The notes under the pieces: model-generated
The model's input: the letters and a program-made list of their open reading frames with translations, nothing else
Told to the model about the DNA's origin: nothing
Database searches by the model: none
Source of the DNA: Lamellibrachia columna
Lineage: Eukaryota > Annelida > Polychaeta > Sabellida > Siboglinidae
Assembly (NCBI GenBank): GCA_963662155.1
Contig: OY759271.1
Span: 19,672,229 to 19,736,228, forward strand
Reading direction: 5' to 3'
DNA length: 64,000 nt
Translations under genes and position numbers: made by a program
Shown here: positions 58,201-64,000 of the stretch, piece by piece
Layout of the letters: each line of letters opens with the position of its first letter
Numbering within the stretch: position 1 is the first letter of the stretch

Positions 58201-60355
58201 AGTGTAGAATAGTGTAGAATACAGTACAGTATAATATAGTACAGTAGATTACAGTATATAACAGTAGAGTAGAGTAGCGTATCGTAGGGTAGAGTAGAGT
58301 ACACTAGAGAAGAGTAGAGTACAGTAGAGTAAAGTAGAGTAGAGTACAGTAGGGTGGAGGAGAGTACAGTTGAGTACAGTGGTGTAGAGTACAGTACAGC
58401 AGAGTACAGTAGAGTACATTAGAGTATATTACAGTAGAATACTGTACAGTACTGTAGAATAGAATATAGTAGAGTTGAGTAGAGTAGAGTAGAGTAGTGT
58501 ATAGTAGTGTAGAATAGAGTTGAGTACAGTAGAGTAGAGTAAAGTAGCGTAGAGAAGAGTACATTAGAGCAGAGTAGAGTAGAGAAGTGCAGATTAAAGT
58601 AGAGAAGAGTAGAGTAGAATAGAGTAGAGAAGAGTACAGTACAGTATAGTAGATTTCAGAAGGGTAGAGTACAGTAGAGTAGAGTAGAGTAGCGTAGAGA
58701 AGAGTACAGTATAGTAGAGTAGAGAGTAGAGTAGAGTAGGATAGAGTAGTGTACAGTAGATCAGACTATTGTAGTGTACAGTAGAGAAGAGTACGGTACA
58801 GAACAGTACAGTACAGTATACTAGAGTAGAATAGCGCAGAGAAGAGTACAGTAGAGTAGAGTACAGTAGTGTACAGTAGAGTAGAGTAGAGTACAGTATA
58901 GTTCAGTACTGTACAGTACAGTATAGTACAGAACAGTATAGTAGAGTAGAGTACAGTACAGTAGATTAGAGTACAGTAGAGTAGAGTAGTGTAGTGTAGA
59001 GTAGAGTAGCGTACAGTACAGTAGAGTACAGTAGAATAGAGTAGAGTAGAGTACAGTAGAGTACAGTAGAACACAGTAGAGTAGGGTAAAGTAGAGTAGA
59101 GTAGAGTAGAGTAGTGTATAGTAGTGTAGAGTGGAGTAGAGTTGAGTACAGTAGAGTAGAGTAGTGTAGAGTACAGAAGAGTAGAGTAGAGTACAGTAGA
59201 GTAGAGAAGTGTAGAGAACAGTTGAGTACAGTAGAGTACAGTTGAGTACAGTAGAGTAAAGTAGAGTACAGTAGAGTACAGTATAATAGAATATAGTAGA
59301 GTTGAGTAGAGTAGAGTAGAGTAGTGTATAGTAGTGTACAGTTGAGTTGAGTACAGTACAGTAGAGTAGAGTAGAGTAGAATAGCGTAGAGAAGAGTACA
59401 TTAGAATAGAGTAGTGTAGTGTATATTAAAGTAGAGTAGAGAACAGTAGAGTAGAATAGAGTAGAATAGAGTAGAATACAGTAGAGAAGAGTACAGTACA
59501 GTAGAGTAGATTTGAGAAGGGTAGAGTACAGTAGAGTAGAGTAGAGTAGAATACAGTAGAGTAGAGTAGAGAATAGTACAGTACAATACAGTACAGTATA
59601 GTTCAGTACAGTACAGTATAGTACAGAACAGTACAGTATAGTAGAGTACAGTTCAGTACAGTACAATATAGTAGAGTACAGTAGAGTAGGGTTGTGTAGA
59701 GTAGTATAGAGTAGAGTAGAGTAGAGTACAGTACAGTAGAGTACAGTAGAATAGAGTAGAGTACAGTAGAATACAGTAGAGTAGGGTACAGTAGAGTAGA
59801 GTAGAGTAGTGTAGTATAGAGTAGCGTAGGGAAGAGAAGAGTAGAGTAGAGGAGAGTAGAACAGAGTAGAGTTCAGAAGAGTAGAGTAGATTGGAATAGA
59901 GTAGAGTAGAGTAGAGTAAAGTAGATTAGAGTAGAATACAGTACAGTACAGTATAATATAGTACAGCAGAGTACAGTACATTGCAGCACATTACAGTACA
60001 GTAGAGTAGAGTAGCGTATCTTAGAGTAGAGTAGAATAGAGTAGAGTAGAGTACAGTAGAGTAAAGTAGAGTAGAGTACAGTAGAGTAGAGTACAGTAGG
60101 GTGGATGAGAGTACAGTTGAGTACAGTACAGAGAGTAGAGTAGAGTAGAATAGAGTAGCGTAGAGAAGAGAAGAGTATAGTATAGTGCAGTAGAGTAGAG
60201 TAGAGCACAGTAGATTAGAGTAGAGTAGAATAGAATAGAGTAGAGTACAGAAGAGTAGAGTAGAGTACAGTACAGTAGAGTTGAGAAGTGTAGAGAACAG
60301 TTGAGTACAGTTGAGTACAGTAGAGTAAAGTAGAGTAGAGTACAGTAGAGTACAG
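55205..60355. repeat. 5.14-kb higher-order repeat, copy 3
   Basis: It contains the complete unit including the 330-base segment between TTAGCGC (56,512) and ATAGCGC (56,842). It stops matching near 60,335-60,355, where copy 2 passes into AGGGTACAGTAGAGGAGAG but this copy passes into TAGGTGGAGTAG. Confidence 0.86.
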
Positions 60356-63110
60356 TAGGTGGAGTAGAGTACAGTTGAGCACAGTGGAGTAGAGTATAGT
60401 ACAGCAGAGAACAGTAGAGTACATTAGAATAGATTACAGTAGAATACTGTACAGTACAGTAGAGTACAGTACAATAGAATATAGTAGAGTTGAGCAGAGT
60501 AGTGTATAATAGTGTAGAGTAGAGTTGAGTACAGTAGAGTAGAGTAGTGTAGAGTAGAGTAGAGTACAGAAGAGTAGAGTAGAGTACAGTACAGTAGAGT
60601 TGAGAAGTGTAGAGAACAGTTGAGTACTGTTGAGTAAAGTAGAGTAAAGTAGAGTACAGTAGAATAGAGTACAGTAGGTGGAGTAGAGTACAGTTGACCA
60701 CAGTGGAGTAGAGTACAGTACAGCAGAGAACAATAGAGTACATTAAAGTAGATTACAGTAGAATATTGTACAGTACAGTAGATTACAGTATAATAGAATA
60801 TAGTAGAGTTGAGTAGAGTAGTGTATAGTAGTGTAGAGTAGAGTTGAGTGCAGTACAGTAGAGTAGAGTAGAGTAGAGTAGAGTAGAATAGCGTAGAGAA
60901 GAGTACATTAGAGTAGAGTAGAGTAGTGTATATTAAAGTAGAGTAGAGAACAGTAGAGTAGAGTAGAGTACAGTAGAGTAGATTTGAGAAGGGTAGAGTA
61001 CAGTAGAGTAGAGTAGAGTAGAATACAGTAGAGTAGAGTAGAGAATAGTACAGTACAATACAGTACAGTATAGTTCAGATCAGTACAGTACAGTATAGTA
61101 CAGAACAGTACAGTATAGTAGAGTACAGTTCAGTACAGTAGAATACAGTAGAGTAGAGTTGTGTAGAGTAGTATAGAGTAGCGTAGAGTAGAGTACAGTA
61201 CAGTAGAGTACAGTAGAATAGAGTAGAGTAGAGTAGAGTACAGTAGAATACAGTAGAGTAGGGTACAGTAGAGTAGAGTAGAGTAGAGTAGTGTATAATA
61301 GAGTAGCGTAGAGAAGAGAAGAATAGAGTAGAGGAGAGTAGAACAGAGTAGAGTACAGAAGAGTAGAGTAGATTGGAATAGAGTAGAGTAGAGTAGAGTA
61401 AAGTAGATTAGAGTAGAATAGAGTAGAATACAGTACAGTACAGTATAATATAGTACAGCAGAGTAAAGTACATTGTAGCACATTACAGTAGAGTAGAGTA
61501 CAGTAGTGTAGAGTAGCGTATCGTAGGGTAGAGTAGAGTAGAATAGTGTAGAGTAGAGTACAGTAGAGTAGAGTACAGTAGAGTGAATGAGAGTACAGTT
61601 GAGTACAGTACAGAGAGTAGAGTAGAGTAGAGTAGAAGAGAGTAGCGTAGAGAAGAGAAGAGTACAGTACAGTAGAGTAAAGTAGAGCACAGTAGATTAG
61701 AGTAGAGTAGAATACAATAGAGTAGAGTACAGTAGAGTAGAGTACAGAAGAGTAGAGTACAGTACAGTAGAGTTGAGAAGTGTAGAGAACAGTTGAGTAC
61801 AGTTGAGTACAGTAGAGTAGAGTACAGTAGGTGGAGTAGAGTACAGTTGAGCAGTTGAGTACAGCAGAGAACAGTAGAGTAGATTACAGTAGAATACTGT
61901 ACAGTACAGTAGAGTACAGTACAATAGAATATAGTAGGGTTGAGTAGAGTAGAGTAGAGTAGTGTATAGTAGTGTAGAGTAGAGTAGAGTTGAGTACAGT
62001 AGAGTAGAGTAGAGTACAGTAGAGAAGAGTACATTAGAGTAGAGTAGATTAGTGTATATTAAAGTAGAGTAGAGAACAGTAGAGAAGAGTAGAGTAGAAT
62101 AGAGTAGAGAAGAGTACAGTACAGTAGATTTGAGAAGGTTAAAGTAGAGTAGAGTAGAGTAGAGTAGAGTAGCGTAGAGAAGAGTATAGTATAGTAGAGT
62201 AGAGAGTAGAGTAGGATAGAGTAGTGTAGAGTAGATCAGACAACTGTAGTGTACAGTAGAGAAGAGAACAGTACAGTACAGTACAGTACAGTACAGTAGA
62301 ATAGAGTAGAGTACAGTAGAATACAGTAGAGTAGGGTACAGTAGAGTAGAGTAGAGTAGAGTAGAATAGAGTAGCGTAGAGAAGAGTAGAGTACAGTACA
62401 TTACAGTAGATTAGAGTAGAGCAGAGTAGAATAGAGTACAGTAGAGTTGAGTACAGAAGAGTAGAGTAGAGTACAGTACAGTAGAGTTGAGAAGTGTAGA
62501 GAACAGTTGAGTACAGTAGAGTAAAGTAGAGTAGAGTAGAGTAGGATAGTGTAGTATAGAGTAGATCAGACTATTGCAGTGTACAGTAGAGAAGAGTACA
62601 GTACAGAACAGTACAGTACAGTAGACTAGAGTAGAATAGCGCAGAGAAGAGTTCAGTAGAGTAGAGTAGAGTACAGTAGTGTACAGTAGAGTAGAGTAGA
62701 GTAGAGTAGAATACAGCAGAGTAGAGTAGAGAATAGTACAGTACAGTACAGTATAGTTCAGTACAGTACAGTACAGTACAGAACAGTATAGTAGAGTAGA
62801 GTACAGTACAGTATAGTAGAGTACAGTAGAGTAGAGTAGTGTAGTGTAGAGTAGTATAGAGTAGAGTAGAGTACAGTACAGTAGAGTACAGTAGAATAGA
62901 GTAGAGTAGAGTACAGTACAGTAGAATACAGTAGAGTAGGGTACAGCAGAGTAGAGTAGAGTAGAATAGAGTAGCGTAGAGAAGAGTAGAGTACAGTACA
63001 GTACAGTAGAGTAGAATAGAGCACAGTAGATTAGAGTAGAGTAGAATAGAACAGAGTAGAGTACAGTAGAGTAGAGTACAGAAGAGTAGAGTACAGTACA
63101 GTACAGTAGA
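60356..63110 (+). repeat. Distal mosaic Block II
   Basis: Rearranged Block II boxes after the end of the 5.14-kb array: TAGGTGGAG (about 60,357 and 60,675), TATAGTTCAGATCAG (61,070; a GATC outside the usual box), GATCAGACAACTG (about 62,233) and GATCAGACTATTG (about 62,565). The last resembles the boxes at 19,249 and 24,300. I cannot assign one period. Confidence 0.7.
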
Positions 63111-63890
63111 GTTGAGAAGTGTATATTAAAGTAGAGTAGAGAACAGTAGAGTAGAATAGAGTACAGAAGAGTACAGTACAGTAGAGTAGATTTGAGAAGG
63201 GGAGAGTACAGTAAGTAGAGTAGAGTAGAGTAGCGTAGAGAAGAGTATAGTATAGTCGAGTAGAGAGTAGAGTAGAGTAGGATAGAGTACTGTAGAATAG
63301 ATCAGACCACTGTAGTGTACAGTAGAGAAGAGTACAGTACAGAACAGTACAGCACAGTAGACTAGAGTGGAATAGCGCATAGAAGAGTACAGTAGAGTAG
63401 AGTAGAGTACAGTAGTGTACAGTAGAGTAGAGTAGAGTAGAGTAGAATACAGTAGAATACAGTAGAGTAGAATAGAGAATAGTACAGTACAATACAGTAC
63501 AGTATAGTTCAGTACAGTACAGTATAGAACAGAACAGTACAGTATAGTAGAGTACAGTTCAGTACAGTACAGTATAGTAGAGTACAGTAGAGTAGAGTTG
63601 TGTAGAGTAGTATAGAGTAGAGTACAGTACAGTACAGTAGAGTACAGTAGAATACAGTAGATTAGAGTAGAGTAGAGTAGAATAGAGTAGCGTAGAGAAG
63701 AGAAGAGTAGAGGAGAGTAGAACAGAGTAGAGTACAGAAGAGTAGAGTAGATTGGAATAGAGTAGAGTAGAGTAGAGTAGAGTAAAGTAGATTAGAGTAG
63801 AACAGAGTAGAATACAGTACAGTACAGTATAATATAGTACAGCAGAGTACAGTACATTACAGTACATTACAGTAGAGTACAGTAGAGTAA
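63110..63890 (+). repeat. Copy of the 0.75-kb GTATATTAAAG cassette
   Basis: From GTATATTAAAG through GATTTGAGAAGGGGAG, GTACAGTAAGTAGAG, GATCAGACCACTG, AACAGTACAGCACAG and TACAGCAGAG, this matches 20,110-20,880, 25,165-25,920 and 27,415-28,165 almost base for base. It is 43 kb from the first copy and is followed by the same TACATTACAGTACATTACAG end. Confidence 0.82.
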
Positions 63891-64000
63891 AGTAGAGTAG
63901 AGTACATTAAAGTAGATTACAGTAGAATACTGTACAGTACAGTAGAGTACAGTATAATAGAATATAGTAGAGTTGAGTAGAGTTGAGTACAGTACAGAAG
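63891..64000 (+). repeat. Block II, truncated by window end
   Basis: Ordinary Block II units, including GAATACTGTACAG and TATAATAGAATATAG, continue to the last base. The satellite therefore extends beyond this window, as it does at base 1. Confidence 0.9.

Noticed and set aside
19249..64000. CRISPR-like array (regularly spaced short repeats).
   Set aside because: The sequence between the boxes is itself the same pentamer repeat and recurs from copy to copy. There are no unique spacers and no cas genes.
19960..64000. TATA-like stretches (TATAATAGAATATAG, GTATATTAAAG) as promoters.
   Set aside because: They are recurring variant units of Block II at fixed HOR positions with no gene downstream on either strand.
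1..64000. Simple sequence contamination or a vector/adapter concatemer.
   Set aside because: The nested higher-order repeats, graded decay and many shared rare variants indicate a real evolved satellite, though copy numbers may still be affected by assembly.

Overview
This 64-kb window is tandem-repeat DNA from end to end. I find no protein-coding gene, tRNA, rRNA, transposon, CRISPR array, promoter or terminator that I can support. The base unit is a pentamer, TAGNG on the + strand: mostly TAGAG, with TAGGG, TACAG, TAGCG, TAGTG and AAGAG variants. Variant units occur in fixed orders, and those orders recur as higher-order repeats (HORs) of about 1 to 5 kb. This points to a eukaryotic satellite (heterochromatin, centromeric, subtelomeric or germline-restricted DNA). 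The sequence does not identify the taxon. All coordinates and copy relations were read by eye; identities are qualitative. Layout. (1) 1-14,528, Block I: TAGAG arrays, runs of TAGGG, purine boxes of AGAGA, and a recurring punctuation motif containing TAGCGTAGAGAAG. The five-base register is unbroken for the first 12,195 bases and slips by one base there. Block I holds an approximately 2-kb HOR (776-4,765) and an approximately 2.9-kb HOR (4,766-10,570, plus a decayed third copy). (2) 14,529-18,424: two islands of an inverted, CpG-rich hexamer (TACCGC on +, TAGCGG on -), each about 1.4 kb, separated by about 1.1 kb of Block I pentamer. (3) 18,425-19,200: Block I again, with a pure 50-base GTACA run. 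(4) 19,200-64,000, Block II: a more degenerate TAGAG/TACAG mixture built from recurring boxes, including one with GATCAGAC. It forms successive HOR families with periods of about 5.05 kb, 2.25 kb, 3.03 kb, 2.2-2.4 kb and 5.14 kb, and carries four Block I-like islands between 33.3 and 38.7 kb. Long open frames occur on the - strand but are arithmetic products of the repeat. The reverse complement of TAGAG contains no stop codon in any frame, and all three frames spell the same Leu-Tyr-Ser-Thr-Leu cycle; the + strand has TAG in all three frames. The hexamer islands give Ala-Thr, Pro-Leu and Ala-Val dipeptide frames for the same reason. Nothing here works together as a gene system. What is informative is the repeat architecture: strand switching, a pentamer-to-hexamer relation, register preservation, nested duplications whose order can be worked out, and probable unequal-crossover products.
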